A stretch of 30,963 nt of DNA from Amphimedon queenslandica (Eukaryota; Porifera; Demospongiae; Haplosclerida; Niphatidae), in NCBI RefSeq assembly GCF_000090795.2, contig NW_003546804.1, forward strand, positions 27,820 to 58,782, given 5' to 3'. Shown here in pieces: positions 1-10,203 of this stretch (positions within the stretch are counted from its first letter, which is position 1; each line of letters starts with the position of its first letter). Both the position numbers and the translations under genes were made by a program. The notes under the pieces were generated by a model, which did not search any database, was not told the origin of the DNA, and saw only the letters and a list, made by a program, of their open reading frames with translations.

Positions 1-545
1 ACTGACAATGAATGAAGCACAGTTCCAGTAGTATATCTCAGGGCATTCCTTTTTTCATAGCTCATCAGCGTTTCACCTTGATCCCTGCTGCAAGTGCTAT
101 CACTTATTGAAAATGCATTTTTAAGAAGTGATTCCATAATTTTTTTTGTGACAAACTGAAAAAACTATTGTGGTTGGATCACTAATACCCATAGCTGCAA
201 AAGCATCCTTCCATAGAGCAAGAAAATCACTAGAACACCTGACCTTGTAATATTGTTCCCACATTCTTTCACGTACCAACTTCCTTTTCTTAGCAGTAAT
301 ATGTGCTGGAAGGCAACCCTTAAGTTTGGCAGTAAGATCACTGGAGAACTGTGTCACAGTAGAATTATGTATATCTTGGCCATCTTTCATCCACAGCTCC
401 ATCCTTTTAGCCAAAGCCATCGCATCTTTTGCAGAAAATGTAGGTAATTTAAAGATAATACCAAGTCTATAGCTTCCAGTACCATTAATACTGCTGGAGA
501 ACTTGTTGTTTGGTGCTCGATAGCTTTGCTTCTCTCTGGTGTACT
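1..545 (-). pseudogene. Partial uncharacterised repeated ORF, runs off left edge
   Basis: On the minus strand one frame is open from about 545 to 121 and includes a segment beginning MALAKRMELWMKDG, then RERMWEQYYKVR and DFLALWKDAF. After base 158 the protein resumes in another frame (FQFVTKKIMESLL... then KRNALRYTTG) and continues to base 1. The shift lies in a run of six A (T on the coding strand) at 159-164, so one or two bases were lost or gained there. From memory, ORFs with this order of motifs, ending in a YEE-NALRY-GY block, are abundant in sponge and coral genomes and look transposon-derived; I cannot name the family. An ATG at about 566 is in another frame. Function unknown; the C-terminal end lies outside the window. 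Confidence 0.5.
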
Positions 546-929
546 ACAGGTGGCCATTTTGCGCTTAATAACTTTAATAACTTTTAATAAACATTAAACA
601 ATAACCATAGCAACAACAAGGATCATACACGGAATAAAATTAATAACGGGGAAATTTCCAATCCCAGTCTGTGTAGTATATCTATGAGGATCAGCCTTGA
701 TACATTCCTGTAACATGGATTTTGTTTCTAGTATGATATAACCATCCATGATACTGCAATACGGCCCTGATTCAGCCTGAGCAACAGACATGATTTAAAA
801 CTGATGATAGTTAGGGCTGTATCAAAATAGACATCAGGCCTGAATCATTGATTTTGGGTAGTGGCCTGTATCAGAGATGATATTCTTGGCTGTGTACTGT
901 AAGATTCTTTTTCATGGTAGATTCATCAT
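546..929. other. Intergenic, no gene seen
   Basis: AT-rich sequence. The longest minus-strand frame (594-791, 65 codons) has no recognisable motif. A palindromic GGGGAAATTTCC lies at 648-659; a single match of this kind is expected by chance. Confidence 0.5.
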
Positions 930-1329
930 TCATGGTGGAAGAACACTGCAAACATCAGCACTAGCAGCATCAAACTGAGAAGTAGCATCTTCAAAACTAG
1001 AAATGTCACACCAATCAAGCACTGCATAAACATGAAAATAGTGAATGGACTGTAAATGACTGTCACTTGTTTCATGACGTGGTCTTATAGATTTATCAAT
1101 ATCATGTCCAACGATCTTTAATGTAGGCAGTCTTAAATAAGGCATTATTAGTCTGTGCTGTATTGTCATCTGATTCTGAATCATTAGATGACGGCGAACA
1201 TTGTGATGAATTGGTTGTTAATGGTGAGAATGTGGGGGGGGGTGCTACAGGTCTACTAGCATCTGAGACTATTTCCACGTCAGGCAGGTCATCTGCAGAC
1301 ACGTTTTTGGTACAACGGGCTGAATGCAC
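930..1329 (-). pseudogene. Fragment of uncharacterised transposon-like ORF
   Basis: The minus frame 1184-930 encodes LPTLKIVGHDIDKSIRPR, then SIHYFHVYAVLDWCDISSF and a C-terminal SADVCSVLPP. The pattern (I-V-G-D-N-x-D followed by a basic PR, then LHYFHxYAV-D and a later LP) is one I recall from multicopy ORFs in cnidarian and sponge genomes. An overlapping frame, 1329-1102, is Ser/Asp-rich and low complexity (PSSNDSESDDN) and may be the linker that precedes it, one frameshift away. No start codon or intact end is visible. It lies on the same strand as the fragment at 1-545 and could be part of the same decayed gene. Family membership is from memory. Confidence 0.4.
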
Positions 1330-2365
1330 AATTTAGATTTCGGAACACAAATTGTTTTCTTTATACTTTTTCTACAATATACAATTTTTTCAAATTATTT
1401 CTCAATAGTGAAATGCAATAAACTTTACTAAACTTTGTAAAATGGATGAAAACTGAGTTAAGAATTCTTGAACATGATGAGAATACTTTCATTTTTAGTA
1501 ATATCATTGTGTTTATAATATTATTTTCTATTGACGTATGTTGCATCGTTTGGCAAAAGTTTTTCAAGTTTTGCAAAATGGGCTGCAATCTCTTATAAAG
1601 TTTTGTTGACTTTCAAACATCAGTGCATCACAAAAGCATTTACTGCATGCAAACTTGATTGAGTGTTTGCCTTCATTATGCCACGATTGCAAGCTTTAGA
1701 GCTTCGTAGAGCCTGCATTCACCAGATGAAACAGCTAAATAAACAATAGTCAGGAAATACATACTGGTGGCTATTTTTATTAATGTTTTGACTAAAAGAA
1801 GTCATAACTTAACCCCACCTTGCAATTAATTTTTCCTGCCAGTTTTATAATATACAGAGGTATCCAGAAATGACACAAGATCAAAGATGGCATATAAAGT
1901 ATGAAAAGTTATGCAGGAATTTCTTTTAATATTTGAAGTTAAATGATCCATTACTTCTAAACAGTGCATGGTAAAAATTTAAAAATAGCACAAGTTGTGC
2001 AACTTTTCCTTTACTATAAAATGGCAGCAATTAAAAAAGTATTAAAATTTCATCCAAAAGTACCTTAAAATATTGATTATGGCATCAGGTTGATCTTCAA
2101 TAGGCTGGTGTGTTATTCCATCAAATGTCTCAGCTGTGACAGTGATCTACATGTATTTAAAAGTAGAAGTAAGTGAAAATACATGTGCTAAAAAACCTTT
2201 TGAAAAATGGCGTTGAGTAGAAAGTGACACCATTCCTTCACTTGATTATCAAAGTCCTGTCCCACCTTGTCTGCAATTGTAATGGTACTCCTGTGAGAGA
2301 CAGAGAAACTATCTCTTTGTAGTCTAGTATACAACAAAATGAAAAGAAATCATAAAAGCACACGC
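1330..2365. other. AT-rich region, no gene seen
   Basis: No reading frame here has a recognisable motif or convincing composition. The 75-codon minus frame at 1361-1588 is Ser/Asn/Ile-rich, as expected from translated AT-rich DNA. Confidence 0.5.
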
Positions 2366-3252
2366 ACCTGATTTGGTGAATAACTAGCATAAAGAAGTCA
2401 AATGACACGTAGAAGATTTCTTTTTCACCGTGCCCTTGTAATAACACTCCTGCAGCTATGGTTATCGTCACATCTCTATTCACTCCTTGCTGTACGCTAT
2501 TATGTAATAGACGACAGAATGGGAGCAGTGCTCTTAAAATCAATAATGATAATCTTCATGTTGAAGCTGCTTAGGGCAGACATACGTTTGTCTCTAAACA
2601 TTGAGCTCTCCTTTTCAGAAAAAGTCTGACTATGTTCTTTGTAAATTGCCTTTCCAAATTTGATGCCAGCTATCTTCCGCAAAATCTTATTCTTCATTAT
2701 CTGGTTTACAATAGACTGTCTATTGCTCCTACCTACAGACCGTCCCAAACTTTTCAATGATTATGAAAAAAGATTTACCGGGCCTAGTGCACCTGTTTCC
2801 TTGTTCACTAACTATTAGAAAAAGAATAAACTGTAATTGTAACTATAATATAAACTCAAATGAACTACAGGACTACTGCAAGGATCTATCAGATGAGACT
2901 GAGACTTCCTAACTGGTGTATCAAACACTAATGTTGTTTACAAAACAGAGGCATGTCATGGTGTGCTCAATAACGATGTACATATAATATCAGCTTGCTG
3001 ATCCTTTAAGCTTTGGTACAATGAACCAATATGATTCCTTGTCCTAGCTATCTTCCTCAATGTAGTAGAGCAAACAGCTTTAAAGCTCAGAGATTCGCTC
3101 AAAAACTCATCCACTTCTTTACTTCTACCAGGAACTGTGATCACAACTTCTATCACCGAATCTAATGGTTGTTCTCCTGACTTGAGATATACTGTAACTT
3201 GGTGCTGTATTATTCTGGCAAAATACAGGAGAGCTTCAAAACCATCTTCCAA
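2366..3252 (-). CDS. Possible multi-exon gene, unknown function
   Basis: Three minus-strand blocks look more like protein than their surroundings. Block A (3252 to about 2980) begins just after GATTGGAAG and encodes EALLYFARIIQHQVTVYL, SVIEVVITVPG, EVDEFLSESLSFK and TTLRKIARTRNHIGSLYQSL. It can leave at a GTACAT donor. Block B (about 2710-2520) encodes KILRKIAGIKFGKAIYKEH and FSEKESSMFRDKRMSA. Block C (about 2500-2366) follows CATAATAG, encodes VQQGVNRDVTITIAAGVLL and EIFYVSFDFF, and stops at CAAATCAG followed by GTGCGTGTG, a good donor. I do not recognise the protein and see no catalytic motif. The exon model is inference; these could also be chance frames or an old repeat. Confidence 0.28.
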
Positions 3253-3479
3253 TCAAAAAGCGTTGTTACACAAGGTTTGGAGGCATGTATACATGTGACA
3301 ATCACATGAAACAAAATTAGTTACTATTTAATAACTAGCATTATTGCAATCCTTTCTGCAACAAATTCTGTAGCAGTGTCACCAGACCCTTCGCAAAACC
3401 CCCACGACAAAGAGGCGGGTTTATACAAAGACATTAGCAACTGATAACAACAAAGTAAATAAAGCAACTGTTAGGATAT
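3253..3479. other. Spacer without gene
   Basis: No coding signal on either strand between the minus-strand candidate gene and the plus-strand pseudogene. Confidence 0.4.
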
Positions 3480-4490
3480 TTGGACTGTGAAAGTGATAAT
3501 GGTGAAGATAAATGTGATGGGCTGTTGTTAACAACCCCTGAGCAGCTGCTCTTTACATCACAGCAGAAGCTTTCACAGTACTTGGAGCAGCAGGAAGATG
3601 AGTATGATGATAAAGAACCACTCATCACTCCTGCAACAAGCAACACTAGTTGTGGAGCCAGAGGATCAAGAGCTGGATGAGAGAGCTGTGGATTTGAGAG
3701 AGAGGGAGGAAATTGAAGCATTATACTCCAGTGGGTGTTTTGCAAAGAAGTGCCACACCCAGTTTAAGGACAATTTGACGTGAGTGCACTGGGATTTTCA
3801 AAAAGTGAAGGACCAACTGGAGATGACTATTCTAGGACACCTGATGTCTTTAACATCTTGTGAAACAGTTGAGAGGAATTCGACTGAGTATAAATACAGG
3901 GGAAAGAAAGTATTGAACACAAAATATCTATAACAATTAATAATTTCTTATCTTTTAAGAAGAAATATGTAAGAAGCTCTTCTTGTTCATCCACCGTATC
4001 AGATGGTACTTACAAAAAATGGAGAAGGCATTTCCTTCAAAATGGAATGCAACCTAGGTAGAAGTTATGAAAGTTATCCTAAGTAGAGTAATTAAAATTT
4101 TTAATGTAGAGTTCATGGGAACACTGGTCACATTCAACGTCATGCTCTCTCTGTGGAAGGCGTTAAAGATGTAGTAGCATTTTTGGAGAACTATGCTGAA
4201 GACTACAGAATTTTACTACCTTGGAGGATACCTGGAGTAAGGGCTTACCAAAAGGATAAAATATTGCCGTCCACTGTGTCCCGAAGCGTAGTTTACAGGC
4301 AGTATGCTGATGCTGGTAGGGAACGTGCTCTCAGTGAAAGTTCCTTTAAAAGAATATCGAGAAAGCATGTTCCCCAGATTTACAGCATCAAGCCAATGAT
4401 GTACATATGCTGAACATGCAAAAGGAGCAGCCTTACAATTTTACAGAATGCTGGGTGTAAGATTGAGCAACAGTCTGAGGTAGATTTATT
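3480..4490 (+). pseudogene. Broken transposon-associated ORF (uncharacterised family)
   Basis: A protein can be followed rightwards through several frames: an acidic N-terminal part (QQKLSQYLEQQEDEYDDKEP), then ELDERAVDLREREEIEALY, a Cys-containing block (SGCFAKKCHTQF), QLEMTILGHLMSL, then VHGNTGH-QRHALSVEGVKDVV, FLENYAEDYRILLPWRIPG, ILPSTVSRSVVYRQYADAG and IYSIKPMMYIC, stop, TCKRSS. I recall this order of motifs (ILGQL, HGN-, FL-NYAE-LLPGR-PG, LLPS-VYRQY, KPM-DLC--C) in multicopy sponge and coral ORFs annotated only as uncharacterised; they behave like transposon proteins. Damage includes a frameshift near 3650, a TGA just after KDNLT (about 3781), loss of frame between about 3930 and 4130, and a TGA replacing the residue after MYIC. 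No terminal repeats were recognised. Confidence 0.6.
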
Positions 4491-4623
4491 ATTATTATTA
4501 ATGTAATTGTTCTTGCCTATAAAATGCTGTCACTTAGTCAGTAACTTTGTCCATAGTTAACTTGTTATTACATTTAAGATGAAGAATAATGATACTGCAT
4601 GGACATACAGAACATTTTCTTCA

Positions 4624-4827
4624 TGTGTTAGGAAGATCTAATTGTATATAAAATATGGTAATGTCAATTGTGTACTTATTATTAGTATAATTCAACTTAA
4701 TAGTGTAACATAGTGTCTTTACTGTTTTACAGTTGTATTGCTTGATGTGTTAGGAGTATCTAATTGTATATAAAAGATGGTAATGTGTATTGTGTACTTA
4801 TTATTAGTGTAATTTACCTTAGTAGTG
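4624..4827. repeat. 82-bp direct duplication, 40-bp spacer
   Basis: Bases 4624-4705 and 4746-4827 are the same sequence with about ten differences; both contain TCTAATTGTATATAAAA and TGTGTACTTATTATTAGT. The second copy ends exactly where similarity to the LINE begins (about 4828). The offset is 122 bp. This is local duplication rather than a target-site duplication, because both copies lie on the same side of the LINE. Confidence 0.85.
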
Positions 4828-6240
4828 CTGAATTGAGCTGTGCCATCTCTCCTCTTAAGAAAGCTGAGTCAATAGGTCTAGTTTTAAATCCCCAAATAAG
4901 TGAAATTATTTCTAAATGTCCCGACAGTATCACATCGCTGCACTCAGCTCTCCCTAGTGCAGTGGTGACTCAACCATGCTCTGCTTCTTTGCTAGGTTCT
5001 CTCATCGGTGATTTCTCTAGCATCACCTTAGTCATACGTGAAAAGATTTCTGCTCTTCGTTATTTGGGGAAACATGTCTCCCTTTTTCATCTACAGGACT
5101 CTCTACTCCTCCTGCGTTACTCCTCCATTCCTCGTCTCATTTTTCTATTCTGTTCCTCTCCGGCATTCCTCTATGCCTCCCTTAAAACTTATGACAATGT
5201 CTTGTGTTCCCTGTTAAGAGAGGTTTTGAAGGTATCTGTTGTCACCTCTGACTCATCTTGGACCCAGGCCTCATTGCCAATCAGGCTGGGTGGTTTGGGG
5301 GTTTGGTCAGCAGAGCAGCTAGCACCCTTCTGCTATTTGTCCTCGGCTGCTGCCTCTGCTCCTCTGATTCACCTCATTCTGTCCAGCATGGACATTTCTC
5401 CTTCTCTACCTACCGGGCTGAGGCCTTGGCTTGTTCGTCAAAACTATTCCCATCTCTAACTCCCCCAGGTGATGATAAGGAATGCAGCCAGTTTGCATGG
5501 GATAGACCCCAGGTGGACGCTACTATTGATAATTTGCTTGAGTCTGTGTCAAATGATGTTGATCATGCTAGGCTCATCGCTGTTTCAGCTGATGTGTCTG
5601 GTGCCTGGTTACACTGTCTGCCTATTTCCTCCCTTGGATGATATGTCTGTTAGAATTTGTGTTGCTCTGATATTAGGACTCCCACTCTGTGCTTCTCTGG
5701 GACTTCATGGGCTCTCTATAAGAAGGGTAGGATGTGTTGCCACCGTCATGCAGCCATCAACAATGTACTCCATCGAGCTCTCTCTTCCGCGGGAATTCCT
5801 TCTTGTCTGGAGCCATCTGGCCTTTCTAGATCTGATGGTGAAAGGCCTGATAGTCATACCCTTGTTCCTTGGTACGTGGAAAGCTTCTGCTTTGGGACGC
5901 TACAGTCCCTGACACTCTAGCTCCCTCTTACTGTTCTGTGGCAGTTTCTAATCTAGGTAATGTTGCTGCTCTAGCAGAATCCAAGAAGGCCACCAAGTAC
6001 ATCCCATCTTTATACTCTTTTGTCCCTGTGGCCATTGAGTCATTTGGTGCCCTTGGTCCTCTGTTTAGGTCATTCATCAAGTCCTTTGGTCGTAAGATTC
6101 GTTTTTATTCGGGGGATGTGAATGCTGGTCAATATTAATGCAACGCTTATCTGTTGCCATTCAACGAGGTAACACAGCCCTCATCACTGATGCCTTGCAT
6201 TCCGATTCTTTGTCTGTGTTTTGACTTATTATTGTGATTA
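4828..6240 (+). mobile_element. 5'-truncated LINE with RLE-type C-terminus
   Basis: Coding similarity starts abruptly near 4828 at the end of the reverse transcriptase domain and runs through the C-terminal region to a stop at 6222-6224. It is followed by TTATT/TTATTG-rich low-complexity DNA like a retrotransposon tail. Truncation at the 5' side is the normal result of target-primed reverse transcription. No target-site duplication could be identified, because the left flank is a tandem duplication and the right flank is simple sequence. Coding details are in the next entry. Confidence 0.8.
4835..6224 (+). pseudogene. LINE ORF remnant: end of RT plus PD-(D/E)XK-like endonuclease
   Basis: The first block (to 5459) has the RT motif GLVLNPQISEI (G-x-LN-xx-K-xE type), then WTQASLPIRLGGLGVWSAE, typical of the region after the RT palm in these LINEs. 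It continues frame by frame: ARLIAVSADVSGAWLHCLPI (to about 5635), DDMSVRICVALILGLPLC and HGLS, RHAAINNVLHRAL, EPSGLSRSDGERPDSHTLVPW (to about 5870), LLLWDATVPDTLAPSY, FVPVAIESFGALG and, from 6138, MQRLSVAIQRGNTALI. RPD followed by WDAT fits the PD-x(n)-D spacing of the restriction-like endonuclease of R2/NeSL/Hero-type LINEs; assigning this family is inference. The Cys-rich finger normally between PLC and HGLSC is mostly deleted. At least five frameshifts show that it is dead. Confidence 0.75.
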
Positions 6241-6440
6241 TTATTGTTATTGTTATTATTGTTTATTTATTTATTGATTTAATTTTTTTGTTATTATTAT
6301 TATTACTATTATACCTATAATATAATAAATATTGTTTTTATTTATTTATTTATTGTTTTTCTGTGTGTCTAAAAATAATTTAATAATTATTTTATTATTA
6401 TTATTATTATTATTATTTTATTATTACTAATAATTTATAG
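6225..6440. repeat. TTATT/TTTATT low-complexity tract
   Basis: About 200 bp of TTATTATTG, TTTATTTATTTATTG and ATTATTATTATT units. The first part is probably the LINE tail; the remainder may be expansion by slippage. Confidence 0.85.
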
Positions 6441-6879
6441 TCAGTTTCAGTTAAGAAGAAACGGAAGTAAATTAATGTTTTCGTCATTAAAACGTCAAGT
6501 GTAGCCGCGCACAAACAAGCTCTGTCATTCTTCGAGTGTTTCTTCTCCTTTAACTTACTTTACTATCTATTGTACCTCTACAGTGGTTGCTGCTACCTCC
6601 ATCTATCCTTTTTTTGTTTTTGGTGCCTGTTATTAGCTGGTATAGAGCTCAGAATACGGCTGAGTCAACGAGTGTACTGGCAATGAAGAACAACTAAGAT
6701 TGAGGAGGCTGTGGAGTGATATAGCAAGAATTATCCTCAAGAAAAAGCTCCTGGTTGAATATTAGTAGGTTTAGAGAGCTTGATATGTTTTGTTTTATTT
6801 TTAAAATAAAAGAAACATTTTTTTACTAAATGTAATGAGATGCAAATGATATTCATTGGAGTGACGCACACAATTGGTC

Positions 6880-7077
6880 ATGGCGGCTCCTTTCATCTCA
6901 AGCGGAAGAACTCGTTTAAAACCTTCCAGAGTACCTAGAAACTCAAAAATTGGTAAGGATTTTCGGAAGAGCCTGTTATGCAGCTATACCAAGTTTCAAA
7001 TTGCTAGCATTAGTGACACAAAAGTTATAAGGGGTGGTGGTGGTTTCTTCTCAAGTGAAACCAACTCTAGCTTGTGA
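6880..7077 (+). CDS. Possible first exon, unknown gene
   Basis: An ATG in a favourable context (GGTCATGGCGGCT) opens a frame encoding MAAPFISSGRTRLKPSR and VPRNSKIGKDFRKSLL, basic and unlike translated AT-rich DNA. A perfect-looking donor (ATTG followed by GTAAGG) lies at about 6954, so the true exon may be only about 25 codons, with the rest intronic. No downstream exon was found, and the Helitron begins about 170 bp further on in the opposite orientation. I recognise no domain. It may be a real 5' exon of a host gene interrupted by transposons, or chance. Confidence 0.25.
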   Translation: MAAPFISSGRTRLKPSRVPRNSKIGKDFRKSLLCSYTKFQIASISDTKVIRGGGGFFSSETNSSL

Positions 7078-7246
7078 TATTTGTGTTATCATTTCATCAT
7101 TATTATTATTAATTCAAACAATTAATTTATCATTTTTTTTGACCAAGGCAATACCAAAGCTGTATTGTCAGTACAACTGTCTATATGAGCTTATCATTTT
7201 TGGAGGCAAGGCTTATTTAAAGCATTATCGTCAAAAATTGTTCTTT

Positions 7247-8804
7247 TTATGGGCAATTAGAATTTTGTAAATCAGTACTCTTACATTCATTGCTACTAAC
7301 GGTACTGTTACTAGTACTTTTTACATGACTTACGGACACCTTGGCATTCTTTCTACAAGGTTCACCATCATCAATAATACCAGTCACTTGAATCTTTCTC
7401 TTCTTTCCTTTACTTTTCTTGATTTGAGGTAAGTTATTCCAAAATTTACTTCTGAGGTGGTTAATTTCGTTAATGCACAGATGACTAACTTTAACAGAGA
7501 GAGGATCAAGTGATAATGAATGTAATCCATTTAATGTACATACATGAGACAATGCAACATATGCCATACATATCCCATGCCATGCCAAAACATCAGTCAA
7601 TAAATCAATGATGGCTGTGTTTAGTGAGAGGCCCTGACAATTATGTATAGTATTGGCATAAGAAAGTATCAGGGAAACTTTGCTATGTATATGCAAATTC
7701 TTAGATGGCATAAATCTATGATGTAACCCTTTCTATGTAACAAGGTACATCAATATGATCAAATTTGATTGATAACCATGTAGCATAAATACACATGTAG
7801 CATAAATACACATTACTGTACCAATGGCACCATTAACTAATCCTACACTCACATCAATATTACGTCTCAGCATTTCTCTACAGCCTACTGCTATGGACAT
7901 TACAATTTCTAAACCAGCTGTTTTGCTTGGTTCATTTTATAGTTTCTCTAATTGTTTTGTTTTTGTCGAATTTTGCTGTGCTGCCACTTTCATCAACATC
8001 AACACTGCTAATTCTATTTTCTCAGTTTCTAGACTTTCTAATATTAATTCATTGATTTTTTGGCAGGCATCTACCTTTAAAAATGGGCAAATTGAAGGAT
8101 TTGTTCCTTCACTTTCTAATTCTTTATACTTTTCTTGTATTGAAACCTTAAATAAGTGACTTTTAAGCGTATCAATAGTTTCATCAGACAGACAGCAATG
8201 CCTACAGAATCAAGCATCTTAAAGAAAGTTTTGCCTCCTTTTTGTTGCTCATTGATAGTTAGTTCATCAAATTCTACAGTTTGTTACTAAGTTTTTCAAA
8301 TACTGGTTTACCATTAACTGGTGGCAATTGTAAGAGATCACCTGCAAATAGAACATTTTTAGAATCAAACCATTGATCAGTACGAAAGATATCTTCTAAT
8401 GGCATGTGTAAGTATGCTAGATTTAGATTGGATACCATAAATACCTCATCTACTATTATTATTTTAAAATTTTTAATTCTCATTTTTATCATTTTCTTAG
8501 CTTCTTTATTGCAGGCCCAACATCTAGCTCCCTTTCCCTCATGTTCATGGGTAGCTGAAATAATTTATGTATGGTTAGTCCACCTACATTAAATGCGGTT
8601 ATACCTTTTGGTGCTACTATAGCACATAATTTCGCCACTTTTTGGTTGCCATATGTCATCAACTAGGCTATTTATTTTCCCTATTAAAAACAATTTACTA
8701 GTTTCACCTACAACAGTAATAATCATGCTTAGTGGTTTGATATTATCTAATATAAGTAGTCTTGAAGACTCATTTTCTAATAAGTCTTCACGTTTTTTTG
8801 ACAT
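7247..8804 (-). pseudogene. PIF1-type helicase part of Helitron RepHel
   Basis: Read from 8804 down, LSMIITVVGETSKLFLIGKI sits where GxGGTGKSF is expected, so the Walker A motif is degraded. EHEGKGARCWACN follows, then the Walker B block KIIIVDEVFMVSNLNLAYLH (VDE at 8445-8453), then VLFAGDLLQLPPVNGKPVFE, the QLPP motif of PIF1 helicases. SIAVGCREMLRRNIDVSVGL and VNGAIGTV lie at about 7810-7920. The C-terminal block LILSYANTIHNCQGLSLNTA and YVALSHVCTLNGLHSL (S-x-T-IHK-QG and YVALSR motifs V/VI) runs to about 7500, and a Lys-rich tail ends at 7247. In the family this domain unwinds DNA during rolling-circle transposition; here the ATP site is lost. Breaks include a stop near 7940 and a frameshift near 7715. 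Confidence 0.88.
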
Positions 8805-9950
8805 AAGATGAGTCTTAATTTTATCAAAAATTCTTTTTGATCTACCTTAAGCATTGCCTCTCTTTGCTCTAATGTTAAATTAGGTACATTTATATGCATG
8901 TCAGCAATATCAGCTACTGCTTTCATTATTTCACTGAGTCATTCAGGCTCATAATCTTCATTGATATCAGGAAGTTCTTCAGTGAAACCGGCTTTATTTC
9001 TTGCATAAAACTATTTTCTTCCAATTACGTTCAGCTTATAATAATTTCTGCAGTTTGTTGAAATGATTTTTAATGCCACGTATGTATGCTTCTCTGTGAT
9101 GCCTAAAAGCTTCTTCTATTGTTTCTCCTTTCATTACCAGTGTGCTCTCATCTCTAAAAGGCACAAATAAAAATGTTAGTGAGTAATAAAAAACATCTCT
9201 TTTCACTTCTTGCATAGGATTAAATTTCCAGGGTTTGGAAGGATTGGTTTTGATCGAAGTTTGTATTCTCTTTCTCCAATTTCTACTATTTTATCAAATT
9301 TGTAATTAGCAACAACTTTGTAAAGAGATACGTCTTGCATGTTATTTGGTTTTGCTGGATAAAAGTCATCAATTACACTGGGATTAAACATGTCTTTTGA
9401 AGACCAATCCATTTTAGTTCAATGTGAATAATTTTTTCTTTTTCTGCTCCGCTTATGAGGTAAGAACACATTAATGTACAGTACAGATACTGATTACATG
9501 TATAAACTTTCACTGAGAAGATCGCTAGCATCATATAGTCCTACTTCTTTAGCTCGAAGTAATTTTTGTCTGATTTTTTAAAGCCTGCTGTATTTGTTGT
9601 CACAGCTGCTGACTTCATCCCATAAGTCTTGTGCATGACTCTTTTCTGCTTTAATGACATCCAGTTACATACTCTGTTATGGAAAGACTTCTCACCGCTA
9701 TGTATTGCAAGTCCATATTTCCACACCACAATTTTAACAGGAAAGAATTGTAGTCGCGTTGATTCAAACTTCTGTTTCATTTCGTTTCAGATAATATATT
9801 TTATTGCATGATTTCAAGCTATTTTCAACATCATTGATGCAAAACCTATCTTGTACTCGTCAAGGAAAATCAAATTGGCATCTTCATACATAGGTCTTGA
9901 CGACTTTAAAATTTCGCATGCAGTATTTGCTGCACTTGTGCATTTGGTAC
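8805..9950 (-). pseudogene. Helitron RepHel middle region
   Basis: This joins the Rep domain to the helicase. Recognisable pieces, in order: the YQMHKCSKYC region just left of the inserted element (about 9905-9945), the LLRAKEVGLYDASDLLSESL region near 9520-9575, then IDDFYPAKPNNMQDVSLYKV and GEREYKLRSKPILPNPG (9203-9412). Such segments (R-E-x-G-x-YEA-DxLL, then SLYxFVxxY and a KP-LPN block) are standard between Rep and helicase in Helitron proteins. The frame changes several times and stops are frequent between 9540 and 9900. No catalytic residue is expected here. Confidence 0.7.
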
Positions 9951-9952
9951 CG

Positions 9953-10203
9953 TAAATGTTCAAATAAAGGCCGGGCTTGAATAAACGCCTGGTACTAAGA
10001 ATCTATAAGTATAGATAGGCATATTTTACTCAATATATGTACAACAATCTTTAGAGTGTCCCAAATGGCCTAACTTGTTAAGCTGAGTGCATTGAATCTG
10101 AAGGTCCAGGTTCGAATCCCAGTTTTATTTTTTCTTTTTTTATTTTACGCAATTTTTTTGTCCTGGAAAGAAATAAACGCCTGGGCTTTCATTTGAACAT
10201 TTA
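9953..10203. mobile_element. 247-bp TA-flanked inverted-repeat element (MITE) inside the Helitron
   Basis: The ends are AATGTTCAAATAAAGGCC on the left and the reverse complement of AATGTTCAAATGAAAGCC on the right, flanked by TA at 9953-9954 and 10202-10203. Removing the element and one TA puts the Helitron protein back in register (KIRYQMHKCSKYC), so the insertion site and TA duplication are well supported. TA targets suggest a Tc1/mariner-type or similar mobiliser. Inside, AATAAACGCCTGG occurs twice as a direct repeat (about 9981 and 10171), and a tRNA-like box lies at 10109-10119. Confidence 0.8.
10050..10125 (+). repeat. tRNA-like sequence (SINE-like) inside the MITE
   Basis: TGGCCTAACTTGTTAAGC resembles a pol III A box, and GGTTCGAATCC at 10109-10119 is a perfect B box; a T-rich run follows (TTTTATTTTTTC). 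The arms do not pair into a full cloverleaf, so this is a tRNA-derived relic rather than a tRNA gene. Confidence 0.4.

Noticed and set aside
648..659. GGGGAAATTTCC, a kappaB-like site
   Set aside because: Single short palindrome in AT-rich DNA with no adjacent gene.
7824..8159. 111-codon plus-strand frame
   Set aside because: Antisense to the Helitron helicase (SIAVGCREMLRRN region).
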